Below are positions 1-10,221 of a stretch of DNA of 64,000 nucleotides, piece by piece. The DNA is taken from positions 1,160,001-1,224,000 of the forward strand of contig CP124756.1 in NCBI GenBank assembly GCA_029972225.1, read 5' to 3'. Source of the DNA: Candidatus Thiothrix putei (GTDB lineage Bacteria; Pseudomonadota; Gammaproteobacteria; Thiotrichales; Thiotrichaceae). Position 1 is the stretch's first letter; the number at the start of each line of letters is the position of its first letter. Position numbers and translations under genes: made by a program. Under the pieces are notes generated by a model. That model made no database searches and was not told the origin of the DNA. It was given only the letters and a program-made list of their open reading frames with translations.

Positions 1-2139
1 ACCTGCGCGTTTTTGCTGTTCATGCCGCGTGAGCCAATTCGGGCTTATGTGGCGTATGAAATCGGTATTGCTCTTGACCGTCATCTAAATGACCAAAATC
101 TTGGTAAGCGTTTCCCCATTTTGCCGGTATATCCGGGGGCGCATTCCGGGCGAGTTGAATTGCCACAAGCCATTTGTACCTTCAATTACCGTGAATATGT
201 TTATGATGATGTGCAACAGATGGATGCCATCATCATGGATGCCCTCGGTAATATTTCCCCCGTAGGAGCCAGCCCCGCTGGCGATTCTTCTGATTTTATT
301 GAAACAGGGAAAGAATCGCCTGCGGGGCAGGCTCCTACAAGGGAGCAGCGTGAGGGGTATGATGTTTGGTTGTCGTGGGTGCTGACGAGGCGGGGTAATG
401 AGCTACAAGCAGAGGATGATGGGCGCAATATCAGCACTTTGTTTTGTGCTGGGCTGCCGGGTATCGACGCTACGCCGGAACAGTTGCTACCACTGGCGAT
501 TTGGTTATTGGGTGAGCAAGCAATAGACGGTATCAAAGGTCGGGTGCGCATCCTGACCGATGACCCTGAGCTTGCCCTGTTGCCGTGGCATCGTTTGCCG
601 CATCCGCAAACTGGAGTTCCACTATTAGAAATAGGCTGGATAGTGGAGATAGGTGCAGTCCGCAGTTATTCCCCAAAGTTTTTCAGTCTTACGCTAAATA
701 CACCGTTGTTGGTTATTCCGTCTCACCAGCGACATGAAATTGCAGGTGACCGACATTATGCACTGGTTCAACGCTTTTTTGAGGCATATTTAAATATTCA
801 TGTAATACCACGTGTTACTAGTCCGTTCGCATTGAAGCGTGAATTGCAGCTTCATAAACCTGATTTGATTTATGTGTTCTCAAGATTTAATGGCGTATTT
901 CTAGAGTTGGATTATGGTATAGACAGAGAGAACTCTATTTCTTTGGAGTATTTTGGTTTGTTAATAGAGGGTTTAGAAAAGCCTCCAGTTGTAGTAATGT
1001 TTTTAATCGGTGATTGTCTAAGTCATTATCCTTCTTTATTAATAAAGTCTTCTCGAATAGTGTGGATTCAAACCACATCTAGACCTAATAAAAAATCAGG
1101 AGATTTTGATGGGGATTTTGAAAAAGTATTAAATAAAATTTCATCTAAAAATGGAGATTTTATTGATTCGATATTAAAAGAAACCAATAAGGATAATCTT
1201 GGTGTGCATAACTTTGTGTGGGTTACTGGAAGAAGCCCTTGGGTTCAAGTAGTTGATCATAAAAACAAATACGCACTTATATTAAAAGCTGCATTATTGA
1301 AGGTTATATTAGGACGTGAATCATTAAAACATCATGTGGCTAGTGTGGTTTCTACACACTTATCTCAGCGTATTTCACTAAGTGCTTATCTTGTGACGGG
1401 GGATGTAAATGCTTGTCCGCATGACGTACCAGCACAAGTTCAATATCGACTTCAGTGGGGAGATAGAGAAAATAGTATTCCTACTATACAATTTTATTTT
1501 AATTTAGATATTGATGGCTCCGGTAAATATGTTAACTCATTAGATCAATATGTTTACAATATGCTAGATGATGCTATTGTTCAGGGGATATTATTTCGTT
1601 TTCCAAATGCTGAAGAAGTAATTAAACATGAATTGAAAAAACGAGGTTTGAATGAACAAAAATGTTGTGTATTTTTAAATTGGTTCTTATTGATTAATAA
1701 GAGCCAAGAATCCTCAGTGTCTGAGTGGATAAAGGTTTTGGGAAGAGTTATAAATGAATACTTCTCTCATGTTAGCTTGGATGAAGTGGTTTTGTTAAAT
1801 GCTATTTGTATACAGGTACAGGATGAGAAAAGTGTACAGGATGTACAGTCATTGGGAAACAATGCTTTAAGACATCTTCGTAATCTAAAAGGCTCTTCTA
1901 TTGAGCCTATTATTATCAAAGAGGGACTTGGCAGGCTAGATGCTGGTGATATTAGTGATTTTCTTGATGCTAATCAAGGTTATTGGCGGGGTGAATTAAG
2001 ATTAAAAGATTTCAATGTCGATTCGTGGGGATTTGCGCAATGGGTTGTTTCTAAAACTAATGGGGTTTTTGATGGAACAGTGAATCTGATTTGGCAGCAA
2101 TATCAATGTAATTATATGGAGTATTTTTTAAATGAATGA
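1..2139 (+). CDS. TIR/CHAT-like effector of a MoxR-vWA type conflict operon (5' partial)
   Basis: The frame is open to the left edge, so the N-terminus is missing; the first candidate starts inside the window are TTG at 13 and ATG at 22. The first 65 residues (LLFMPREP...AYVAYEIGIALDR, then FPILPVYPG...LPQAI) look like the C-terminal half of a TIR domain. From about residue 130 the text resembles a CHAT-type caspase fold: LLPWHRLPHP, then LLVIPSH, then KPDLIYVF and a Cys in IGDCLSH. The usual catalytic His (HGH-like) is not visible, so protease activity is doubtful. The last 300 residues are unassigned, with VTGDVNACPHDVP and an acidic C-terminus. The stop overlaps the next start by 8 bp. Bases 1-690 have host-like composition, while the rest is strongly AT-rich. 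The role as an effector or sensor of the operon is inference from family organisation. Confidence 0.6.
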   Translation, partial: TCAFLLFMPREPIRAYVAYEIGIALDRHLNDQNLGKRFPILPVYPGAHSGRVELPQAICTFNYREYVYDDVQQMDAIIMDALGNISPVGASPAGDSSDFIETGKESPAGQAPTREQREGYDVWLSWVLTRRGNELQAEDDGRNISTLFCAGLPGIDATPEQLLPLAIWLLGEQAIDGIKGRVRILTDDPELALLPWHRLPHPQTGVPLLEIGWIVEIGAVRSYSPKFFSLTLNTPLLVIPSHQRHEIAGDRHYALVQRFFEAYLNIHVIPRVTSPFALKRELQLHKPDLIYVFSRFNGVFLELDYGIDRENSISLEYFGLLIEGLEKPPVVVMFLIGDCLSHYPSLLIKSSRIVWIQTTSRPNKKSGDFDGDFEKVLNKISSKNGDFIDSILKETNKDNLGVHNFVWVTGRSPWVQVVDHKNKYALILKAALLKVILGRESLKHHVASVVSTHLSQRISLSAYLVTGDVNACPHDVPAQVQYRLQWGDRENSIPTIQFYFNLDIDGSGKYVNSLDQYVYNMLDDAIVQGILFRFPNAEEVIKHELKKRGLNEQKCCVFLNWFLLINKSQESSVSEWIKVLGRVINEYFSHVSLDEVVLLNAICIQVQDEKSVQDVQSLGNNALRHLRNLKGSSIEPIIIKEGLGRLDAGDISDFLDANQGYWRGELRLKDFNVDSWGFAQWVVSKTNGVFDGTVNLIWQQYQCNYMEYFLNE
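262..338. repeat. REP-like inverted repeat pair inside a coding region
   Basis: Two 26-nt arms face each other: 262-287 (begins GTAGGAGCCAGC) and 313-338 (ends CAGGCTCCTAC). Each arm also has an internal GC-rich palindrome. The pair is translated in frame as a Gly/Ala/Pro-rich linker between the TIR-like and CHAT-like parts of the first gene. A single related copy lies at 7240-7263. Confidence 0.8.
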
Positions 2140-3112
2140 TTTTTTTAATATTATTAATAAACCAGTGGATTGGAAAAAACATGATGAGGAGCATCTTGCT
2201 GATAAATTGAAAGCATTAGCTGCCAGTGTCTCTGTTGTGGAACAACGTGATTTAGATAGTGCCGCCGAACGTTTTCAACCTTCGCAAAATTTACTGAATG
2301 TAATCAATGCTATGTTAGCTGCCAGAGTTCCTTTATTGTTAACAGGAGAACCTGGAACAGGAAAAACACAGGTGGCATGGTTTATTCGTAGATTTTTTAA
2401 AATCCCATTGTTTGCTTACCAAGTTCATTCTAATAGTAAAGCAGCAGACATGAGATATGATTTTGATGCAGTAGCTTATTTGCGAGATGCTTACTTGGCT
2501 AAGTATACAGAAGCTGATGAGAATGTATTATATGATAATGAGTTTGACTGGCGTTCACAGCCAAAATATTTGAAGCAGGGGGTTTTATGGAAAGCCTATG
2601 AGTGTGAGAGTGAGTGTGTTTTGTTGATTGATGAAATTGATAAAGCACCACGCGACTTTCCAAATGATTTATTGCAAGAGTTAGATCAAAATAAATTTGA
2701 ACATCCATTTCATGGTGGGAAATATATTTCCCGCAGAGGAATGCCTCCTATTACAATTATTACAAGTAATGGAGAGCGGCGTTTACCTGATGCTTTTCTG
2801 CGTCGATGTATAGTGTTTAATATTGTTTTAACTAAAGATTTGCTGTTGGATATTATGACTGCTTGGCAGAGTACATTTCCCTATTTAGATCAAAGTGTAC
2901 AGAATATAGCATTAAGACGATTTTATGAAATTCGTAGTATTCCACAATTAAGTAAAAAGCCAGGAGCAGCAGAATTACTTTTATGGCTAAGTGTTTTGTC
3001 AGCACAAGGGGTTAAAATTAATCAATTAAAAGACGATGTGCCATTGAAACTATTACCAGCGCTTGCTTGTTTGATTAAAGATTATGATGATTATCAATTT
3101 CTAGGAGGCTAG
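2132..3112 (+). CDS. MoxR-family AAA+ ATPase
   Basis: This 326-residue AAA+ protein has Walker A GEPGTGKTQ near residue 72, Walker B VLLIDEIDKAP near 167, a sensor-1-like ITIITSNGERRLPDAFLRRC (the Asn and the Arg fingers are typical), and a C-terminal lid. The MoxR subgroup usually remodels or loads partner proteins that carry vWA domains. The start codon overlaps the stop of the preceding gene (ATGAATGA) and the stop abuts the ATG of the next gene, so the three genes are translationally coupled. That gene order is the basis for calling this the ATPase of a ternary conflict system. Base composition is AT-rich like its neighbours. Confidence 0.85.
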   Translation: MNDFFNIINKPVDWKKHDEEHLADKLKALAASVSVVEQRDLDSAAERFQPSQNLLNVINAMLAARVPLLLTGEPGTGKTQVAWFIRRFFKIPLFAYQVHSNSKAADMRYDFDAVAYLRDAYLAKYTEADENVLYDNEFDWRSQPKYLKQGVLWKAYECESECVLLIDEIDKAPRDFPNDLLQELDQNKFEHPFHGGKYISRRGMPPITIITSNGERRLPDAFLRRCIVFNIVLTKDLLLDIMTAWQSTFPYLDQSVQNIALRRFYEIRSIPQLSKKPGAAELLLWLSVLSAQGVKINQLKDDVPLKLLPALACLIKDYDDYQFLGG

Positions 3113-5029
3113 ATGCAATACAACATTAGTCTGGAGGTTTTTTTGGAACATGTACGTTTACGAGGTGTGTATGTTGGGCTATCTGAAGTACGAAAAATGC
3201 AAGCAATTTTCTCTCGAATGCCGCATTTATCACGTATAGATCTTTTAAGTGTTCTGCAATCTGTTCTGGCTAAAAATGAATTTCAGTTTGATATTATAAA
3301 AAATGTATTCGATCAACTGATTCCATACGAAATGAATGCCTCTGTAAGTATGTATGATAACCAAATAATTATTGATGCGAGTAGCACCCTAGGACAAGAG
3401 GTGAAAACTCATCACATGGATTTGAAACAAAAAAAGTCTAAAGATAAAAGTCTGTATATTCTTGTGTTTTTGACAGTTGTTTTTTTCGTTATTTTTAGTG
3501 GATGGGGGATGTTTGAGAATAATATAGTACAACCAGTAAATAATGTTTCTAATTTTGATACTGAGAATAATATTGATTTCATATTGTTGGTGTTGAGTCT
3601 GATATGTTTAGTTGTTTTGAGCTTAAAAATTTATAAAAATATAAACATAGAACCAGCAATGCTTGTTAAAATTAATCATCACGGTAAATCATTTATTCCA
3701 CCCGTAACAAATGGATTGAAAACCTATTTACTTGATGCTACGTCAAGAAAAAAGATTGAGTGGGAAATTGAATGCTATATTAATAATGATTTGTCTGCAT
3801 CATTAAGTATGGATGAGACTGTTCGCCTCTCAGCGATAAAGGGTATGCCAGCTATTTGTTTCAATCATCCTACTCATCAAAAAAAGCTTTGGTTATGGCA
3901 GGATCAGTTTAGTCAAAACTCTAATCTGTTTAATTTAGTAGATGAAATTTCAATATTATTAAAAAACATGAATATCCATTTTGATAGAGGGTATTTTCGA
4001 GGGGGTCTATCCTTCGTGAATAACCAACGAGGCGAGGTTATATGGTCATTATCAGCAAGGCAACAACATTTTAATGATTCAGATTTAATATTGGTTTTTT
4101 GTGATTCTGATAGTTTATTGTGGATGCGATCAGGAAGAGATGCAGCTTTTCAGGCGATTTCTAAAATGGATAATTTAGCATTTGTTAATTGTGATTCTCA
4201 TGGGTTAGATATATGTAAGCTCATTGCTGATGATGGAGTAAGATGTTTATTGCCAAATCAAATAGGAGATTGGATTGCTGGTAAAATTCATTATGCTAAA
4301 GTAAATAATTTAAATATATTTGATGATTTACATCGTCTGGCAGTGGCATGTTCATTACCTGAACGCCAAGTTATGGAGGATGAAATACGAGCTTTGCATG
4401 AGATATTGAAACTGAATTGCATATGGTTTTATGATGAGTTACAGCGATATGCTGAGAAAACTAGCTTTGGACTAGATTTTGAAAAGAGTAGAATGAGTTT
4501 GATGCAAGATTTTTCAAAAATGGCATTAATTGATAACAATGATTTTTATAAAATTTTAGACTTTTGGATAAAGCGTAATGTTGATATTAATGTTCAGTTG
4601 TTAAAGCAGGAGACTCCTCATCGTCCTTGGTCTGATTCACGTAGACAAAAGCTATTGGAGTTAGATATTGCTCTGTTAGAAATGTGGATAGATCCTGAAA
4701 AAGCGGCTAAAAAAATTTATGCTTTATGGTGTAATTCCGATCTTTCAGAGGTTGTTGAAAGTAGAATGCAGCCATATTCCTGTCAAGTTGTGAGTTCAAT
4801 AGTACCCGCAAAAAATGAAAAGCCGTTAGGTATTGAACTTCCATTTTCCTGGGCTGATTTGTCTATTGAAACACAGAAGCAGCTTGTATCGTCTGGTTTT
4901 AGTGGCATGAGTGATGATGGTTTTTGGTCAATTGATAAAGCAAGCCAAATAATACTAGGTATTTTGTTTGGTATTGTAATTATTTCCATAATACATATAT
5001 TTATAAGAGTCTTTTTGATAGAGTCCTAA
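3113..5029 (+). CDS. Membrane protein with divergent vWA-like core
   Basis: The protein has 638 residues and starts one base after the MoxR stop. Residues 1-75 (EVFLEHVRLRGVYVGLSEVRK... LQSVLAKNEFQFDIIKNVFDQLIP) resemble the helical N-terminus of CoxE-like vWA proteins. Two hydrophobic helices follow (about residues 116-137 and 150-175), and a third lies at the extreme C-terminus. Between them, KLWLWQDQFSQNSNLFNLVDEIS and DLILVFCDSDSLL occupy the positions of vWA strands 1 and 4, but the metal site DxSxS is degraded. I therefore infer a vWA fold that probably lacks a canonical MIDAS. By analogy with MoxR systems it would be the ATPase's membrane-bound partner. The 3' end overlaps the convergent next gene by 29 bp. 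Confidence 0.55.
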   Translation: MQYNISLEVFLEHVRLRGVYVGLSEVRKMQAIFSRMPHLSRIDLLSVLQSVLAKNEFQFDIIKNVFDQLIPYEMNASVSMYDNQIIIDASSTLGQEVKTHHMDLKQKKSKDKSLYILVFLTVVFFVIFSGWGMFENNIVQPVNNVSNFDTENNIDFILLVLSLICLVVLSLKIYKNINIEPAMLVKINHHGKSFIPPVTNGLKTYLLDATSRKKIEWEIECYINNDLSASLSMDETVRLSAIKGMPAICFNHPTHQKKLWLWQDQFSQNSNLFNLVDEISILLKNMNIHFDRGYFRGGLSFVNNQRGEVIWSLSARQQHFNDSDLILVFCDSDSLLWMRSGRDAAFQAISKMDNLAFVNCDSHGLDICKLIADDGVRCLLPNQIGDWIAGKIHYAKVNNLNIFDDLHRLAVACSLPERQVMEDEIRALHEILKLNCIWFYDELQRYAEKTSFGLDFEKSRMSLMQDFSKMALIDNNDFYKILDFWIKRNVDINVQLLKQETPHRPWSDSRRQKLLELDIALLEMWIDPEKAAKKIYALWCNSDLSEVVESRMQPYSCQVVSSIVPAKNEKPLGIELPFSWADLSIETQKQLVSSGFSGMSDDGFWSIDKASQIILGILFGIVIISIIHIFIRVFLIES

Positions 5030-6362
5030 TCCGCCAGAAATACAGTGCAAAACCCATTAGGAAGGTTAAGAAATTAGTAACATCTTGAAAATGACCAACA
5101 TGCATTGCTATACCTAAAACTGCAAAAAATGCCGATAAAGTGAAAATTCTCAAAAGTGCCATGCGCTTATCATGCCCGAGTTGCAATAGAATATGATGAA
5201 GATGTGTACGATCTGCCTTTAGGGGTGATTGCCCATGAATGAGTCTAACGATGATCACTCTCGCCATGTCCATCAAAGGAACAGCAATCAGCCATAAGGC
5301 GGTGGTAGCGGAAAAACTCAGTTTGCCTTCTGCCTGTGGCTGTGATCCTTGGATAAGCAGCCACACCACAGTAAATCCAATCAACATTGAGCCGGTATCG
5401 CCCATAAAAATCTTTGGCAATAATTTCTGATTTATCGACAAATTAGAAATTAAGTAAGGTATTAACGCACTAGCTAAGATTAAAGTCAGCTTCATGTTTG
5501 TTATATCGGCACTTAGGAAGAATAGGAAACCCATGCTAACAAATGTCACGAGTGCGGTAGTTCCAAGTAAGCCATCAATACCATCAATCATATTATAGGC
5601 ATTAATAGCAGCAATGACCGCCAATACCGTCACTGCATAGCCCAGTGCTCCCAAATTCACCTCACCAAAACTTAGAATATTTCCCAGATTATGAATGTAA
5701 TTATCACTCCCCACGCACATTAGCACAGCCACCAGACTTTGTACGAGCAATCGGAATTTAGCTGACAAATCTTTTGCATCATCAACTACCCCTAGGACAA
5801 CAATTAAGCTACTACACACAAGATAGGTCAGAGAGTTAGAATCAAGTGTCATAAACAAAAAAACACCAATTACTATGCCAATATAAATTGATGTTCCTCC
5901 AATTAATGTAATTGATCCGCTGTGATATTTTCTGTCTTTGTTGAAATTATCGACTAATCCTAATCTTTGTGCTATGGGGTTCAAAAATAAGATTGAGAAC
6001 AAAGTAGTCAACATGACAACTACTATTAAAGTAATAGTGTCTTTTAATATTGGTATCGCCATGTCTTTTGTCACTAAAATAATAAGTAATGCCAACATCA
6101 TTACCATTAAAATATAAAGTAGTTTTATATTAAAATTTATTATCATTTTTAATATGTTAAGAAGTATTTTTCTTGAAATGGCAGAGAGTGATTCTGTTTT
6201 GTATTGAATGGATTGCTTATGAGCTATGCTTGTTAATAGGATTAGAACTGTGAGTGTAAATGCTATATAAATAGAGTTGATTTTTATTAATGCTAGGCCA
6301 ATCAATATTCCTAATATCATACTCAATATGAGAGTTTGATATGTACTTTTCCTATTTTTCAT
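5001..6362 (-). CDS. WecA/MraY-like undecaprenyl-phosphate sugar-phosphate transferase
   Basis: This is a polytopic membrane enzyme of the glycosyltransferase-4 family, which moves a HexNAc-1-phosphate from UDP-sugar to undecaprenyl phosphate in polysaccharide assembly. Diagnostic motifs are DRKYHSGSITLIGG, VVDDAKDLSAKFRL, NAYNMIDGIDGLLG, KIFMGDTGSMLIGF and the cytoplasmic RTHLHHILLQLG. The family core needs about 350 residues; here an extra hydrophobic N-terminal block of about 100-130 residues precedes it. I chose the ATG at 6362. The frame is open upstream to a TTG at 6449 and neither start has a convincing Shine-Dalgarno. The 5' half is more AT-rich than the conserved 3' half. The 3' end overlaps the preceding convergent gene. 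The sugar specificity cannot be read from the sequence. Confidence 0.8.
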   Translation of the reverse strand: MKNRKSTYQTLILSMILGILIGLALIKINSIYIAFTLTVLILLTSIAHKQSIQYKTESLSAISRKILLNILKMIINFNIKLLYILMVMMLALLIILVTKDMAIPILKDTITLIVVVMLTTLFSILFLNPIAQRLGLVDNFNKDRKYHSGSITLIGGTSIYIGIVIGVFLFMTLDSNSLTYLVCSSLIVVLGVVDDAKDLSAKFRLLVQSLVAVLMCVGSDNYIHNLGNILSFGEVNLGALGYAVTVLAVIAAINAYNMIDGIDGLLGTTALVTFVSMGFLFFLSADITNMKLTLILASALIPYLISNLSINQKLLPKIFMGDTGSMLIGFTVVWLLIQGSQPQAEGKLSFSATTALWLIAVPLMDMARVIIVRLIHGQSPLKADRTHLHHILLQLGHDKRMALLRIFTLSAFFAVLGIAMHVGHFQDVTNFLTFLMGFALYFWRIRTLSKRLL

Positions 6363-6467
6363 TGCTTTTGTTACCAGTCTTGAGTTAGTGAAAAGTATGT
6401 CTCTTTGAGAATTTAGCAAAGCGCCATATTTGTTGTTGCGACTTCTCAATTTTTAGATGGTGTTTCA

Positions 6468-6947
6468 TCAAGTTTCACCCGCTCGTTCTAGCACAGCCAG
6501 ATAAACCGATTGTGAATACCACCGACCTTTGGCAATCATTTCATCCAGAATTGGCTTCACTGCCACAATTGAACCTTCATCTTTCGCTTTCAACAGAATC
6601 GATAGCGTCCTGACAACATGCAACCCTTCTCGGCGGGCAATAGCATAGCCAATGTTTTCATCAATGATGACTCTGGTAGCCTGTATCTCTTTTGCTAGAA
6701 GAATGGTTTCTGCCTCACCATGATCCAGCTCTTCCCGCAAACGGCTGCGTTCTGCCATATCCTGTACTGCACATACAGTAATAAAATCGGCATCAATTTC
6801 CCGATAGCCGTAAGATTGCTTTGCCTTGATTTCCCGATAAACCGCTTCAGCGATGATGATTTCACCAAAAACATCCCGCAGCAAATCAAGTCTGCCAACC
6901 GAACTGAGCGAAATGATCGGGGTGCTGTTACAGACAGTTATGGTCAT
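6468..6947 (-). CDS. DUF3368 PIN-domain toxin-like protein
   Basis: The 159 residues begin with CNSTPIISLSSVGRLDLL, then IIAEAVYREI, HGEAETILLAKE, and VIIDENIGYAIARREGLHVVRTLSILLKAKDEG. This is the standard DUF3368 PIN pattern with its conserved acidic residues, although the first acidic position reads N in CNSTPL-like context. PIN toxins are metal-dependent RNases. The start overlaps the stop of the UPF0175 gene upstream by 4 bp (ATGA), the usual antitoxin-toxin arrangement. The role as toxin of the pair is inferred from family and context. Confidence 0.8.
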   Translation of the reverse strand: MTITVCNSTPIISLSSVGRLDLLRDVFGEIIIAEAVYREIKAKQSYGYREIDADFITVCAVQDMAERSRLREELDHGEAETILLAKEIQATRVIIDENIGYAIARREGLHVVRTLSILLKAKDEGSIVAVKPILDEMIAKGRWYSQSVYLAVLERAGET

Positions 6948-7228
6948 AATTGTTTGGCATCTGCAAAAATATCATCAATTTCCTTATCCGTATAATCAAA
7001 CACAGGTTCCCCTTCCCGTTGCAGCTTTTCGATGAAATCCAGCTTCGCATAGCCAGCCAGTTCTGCGGCCTTGCCCAGCGACAATTTGCGCTTGCGGTAA
7101 AATAGCAGGGCTGACGAGAAGAGGATGTCCCGGATGAATTCATCCTTGTCCTCCTTAAGCGACGCTAAAATATCGCGTCTGATAGGGAAAGAAATATTGA
7201 TAAAGCGTTCTTCTAAAGCATTTTCCAT
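6944..7228 (-). CDS. UPF0175 antitoxin-like protein
   Basis: Starting at the ATG at 7228 gives MENALEERFINISFPIRRDILASL, 94 residues in all, with the UPF0175 core RKRKLSLGKAAELAGYAKLDFIEKLQREGEPVFDY. A longer reading up to 7294 would begin inside a REP-like sequence and has no family match. The short helix-turn-helix region suggests DNA binding and autoregulation. It is paired with the DUF3368 PIN gene that follows with a 4-bp overlap. Confidence 0.8.
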   Translation of the reverse strand: MENALEERFINISFPIRRDILASLKEDKDEFIRDILFSSALLFYRKRKLSLGKAAELAGYAKLDFIEKLQREGEPVFDYTDKEIDDIFADAKQL

Positions 7229-7239
7229 GACAGTCCCCT

Positions 7240-7263
7240 GTAGGAGCCAGCCTTGCTGGCGAT
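7240..7263. repeat. Single REP-like palindrome
   Basis: GTAGGAGCCAGCCTTGCTGG followed by CGAT has the same head as the pair inside the first gene (262-338) and the internal palindrome GCCAGC-CTT-GCTGGC. It lies just upstream of the UPF0175 start codon and so falls in that operon's promoter or leader. Confidence 0.7.
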
Positions 7264-7478
7264 AATCAAAGTAGCCTACACCCACCGATACCACTTCTCA
7301 ATCCTCCGATTCTTTCCCCCACGGTACACAAGCTAATCAAGTCGGGTTAGTTAGCAGCGCATACTGTGAAATGCGGTGCGGGTGGATGACTTTCCGGCGG
7401 AGTATTTTCGGGAAAAATTGCATACAATGAATGCGTTGCCTACAATGTTTAATACACACACTGTATGAGGTATTCGTT

Positions 7479-7736
7479 ATGGCAATGCTAACGATCCGTA
7501 ATTTGGATGATGATCTTAAGGCGCAATTGCGCATCCGTGCCGCGCAACATGGCTTGTCGATGGAGGAGGAAGTACGCCGCATCCTGCAACAAATTTTGTC
7601 GCCACAGACTCCGCAAAAAGGTTTTGGAACACGTGTACACCAGCGGGTAATGGCGTTGACGGGGGGCGTTGATTTAGTGTTGCCGGTGCGTTCTAGCCCA
7701 CGTGCTGCCCCTGATTTTTCTGGTGATCAGGCATGA
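7479..7736 (+). CDS. FitA-like ribbon-helix-helix antitoxin
   Basis: The 85-residue protein starts MAMLTIRNLDDDLKAQLRIRAAQHGLSMEEEVRRILQQIL, a canonical FitA/Arc-type ribbon-helix-helix, followed by a short C-terminal tail that would bind the toxin. The frame is open upstream to 7431, but the ATG at 7479 matches the family start exactly. The stop overlaps the toxin start by 4 bp (ATGA). Antitoxins of this type repress their own promoter, so an operator should lie in 7400-7478. Confidence 0.85.
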   Translation: MAMLTIRNLDDDLKAQLRIRAAQHGLSMEEEVRRILQQILSPQTPQKGFGTRVHQRVMALTGGVDLVLPVRSSPRAAPDFSGDQA

Positions 7737-8149
7737 TCTTACTGGATACCAATGTCATTTCCGAGTTGATGAAGGCAAAGCCTGAACCCAATGTCTTGGC
7801 ATGGGCAGATCAGCAACTGGATACGGATTTGTATTTTTCCGCCATTAGCAAGGGTGAGGTGGAATGGGGTATCGCATTGCTGGCAGACGGCAAACGCAAG
7901 CAGCACTTGGCGGATGCGGCTGTCGAAGTGTTTGCGATGTTTGAGGGGCGTTGTCTGGATTATGCCTGCCACGTTTCATCGTTTTACGTGGCTATTGCGC
8001 TGCATTCAAAGCAAGTTGGTCGCCCGATGAGTATTGAGGATATGCTGATTGCAGCGGTTGCGCAGGCTAATGGTGCAGTGCTGGCAACGCGCAATGTGAC
8101 CTATTTTGATTTTCTGCCGGGGTTGGTGTTGGTGAGTCCGTGGGTGTGA
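7733..8149 (+). CDS. FitB/VapC-like PIN-domain toxin
   Basis: The 138 residues start MILLDTNVISELMKAKPEPNV, with the acidic PIN residues in LLDTNVISE, the SAISKGEVEWGI segment, MSIEDMLIAAVAQANGAVLATRNVTYFD and the closing LVLVSPWV. All expected PIN acidic positions appear present, so it is probably an active RNase. It is translationally coupled to the FitA-like antitoxin upstream. Confidence 0.87.
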   Translation: MILLDTNVISELMKAKPEPNVLAWADQQLDTDLYFSAISKGEVEWGIALLADGKRKQHLADAAVEVFAMFEGRCLDYACHVSSFYVAIALHSKQVGRPMSIEDMLIAAVAQANGAVLATRNVTYFDFLPGLVLVSPWV

Positions 8150-8232
8150 TGCCAGCATTTTTGAATACTGTAGCACGCAGGGAATTTCCGCTATAATCAC
8201 CCCCTTTCCAACAGCCCAAGCCCGTGGACACC

Positions 8233-9825
<1,593 letters not shown>

Positions 9826-9836
9826 TCTTTTGAGCT

Positions 9837-9867
9837 AAAAAAAAGCTACACAGGGGAACCGGTAGCT
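9837..9867 (-). terminator. Probable intrinsic terminator for regulator A
   Basis: Read on the minus strand, AGCTAC pairs with GTAGCT around a GC-rich loop and is followed by eight T. It lies about 110 bp past the stop of the regulator A remnant. The upstream flank (CCCTCGCAAG) recurs before the hairpin at 13262-13285. Confidence 0.5.
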
Positions 9868-9900
9868 GTAACTTGCGAGGGATTTTTGTGTTTTTATGAC

Positions 9901-9940
9901 GAATTTAAACCAGAGTCCTGCACGACTCTGGTTTAAATTC
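9901..9940. terminator. Perfect 17-bp stem-loop after prfC
   Basis: GAATTTAAACCAGAGTC, a six-base loop CTGCAC, then the exact reverse complement. The outer half of the stem is A/T-rich on both sides, so it can act as a bidirectional terminator between prfC (+) and the convergent regulator A gene (-). It could also be a protein-binding palindrome. Confidence 0.55.
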
Positions 9941-9979
9941 TAGCAGCATAGTGTAGCGCCCGTAAGTAACGGCTGGCTG

Positions 9980-10221
9980 TTACCGTAAGTTCTGGGGTAG
10001 GTGTGACCAGATTTGCTGGATAATGCGGTTCGTTTGTTGCGGGAAATCGTGTGTCAGTTTACGACTGGTCTGCGCAAAATTAGGGTGTTTATTCTGCAAC
10101 TGCCGGTATTCCTTCGCTCCTTGTTCAAGCTTGTGATTACATTGATAAAATGCCGTGCGTAGCAGCGGTGTCCAGAGGTGGTTGAATCTGACCTTGTTAA
10201 TTTCCTGCATGGCTTTTAAAT
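9980..10221 (-). pseudogene. Regulator A, C-terminal fragment cut off by IS4
   Basis: In frame this reads LKAMQEINKVRFNHLWTPLL and about 65 further residues to a TAA at 9980. It matches the C-termini of paralogues B and C (EARKIRLKNIWGSLLRSAL in C). Joining it to the 11844-13151 part with one TAAAT copy gives ...HYREGRYLKAMQEINKVRF without a frameshift. It has no start codon or ribosome-binding site of its own apart from the internal ATG at 10210. Confidence 0.85.
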
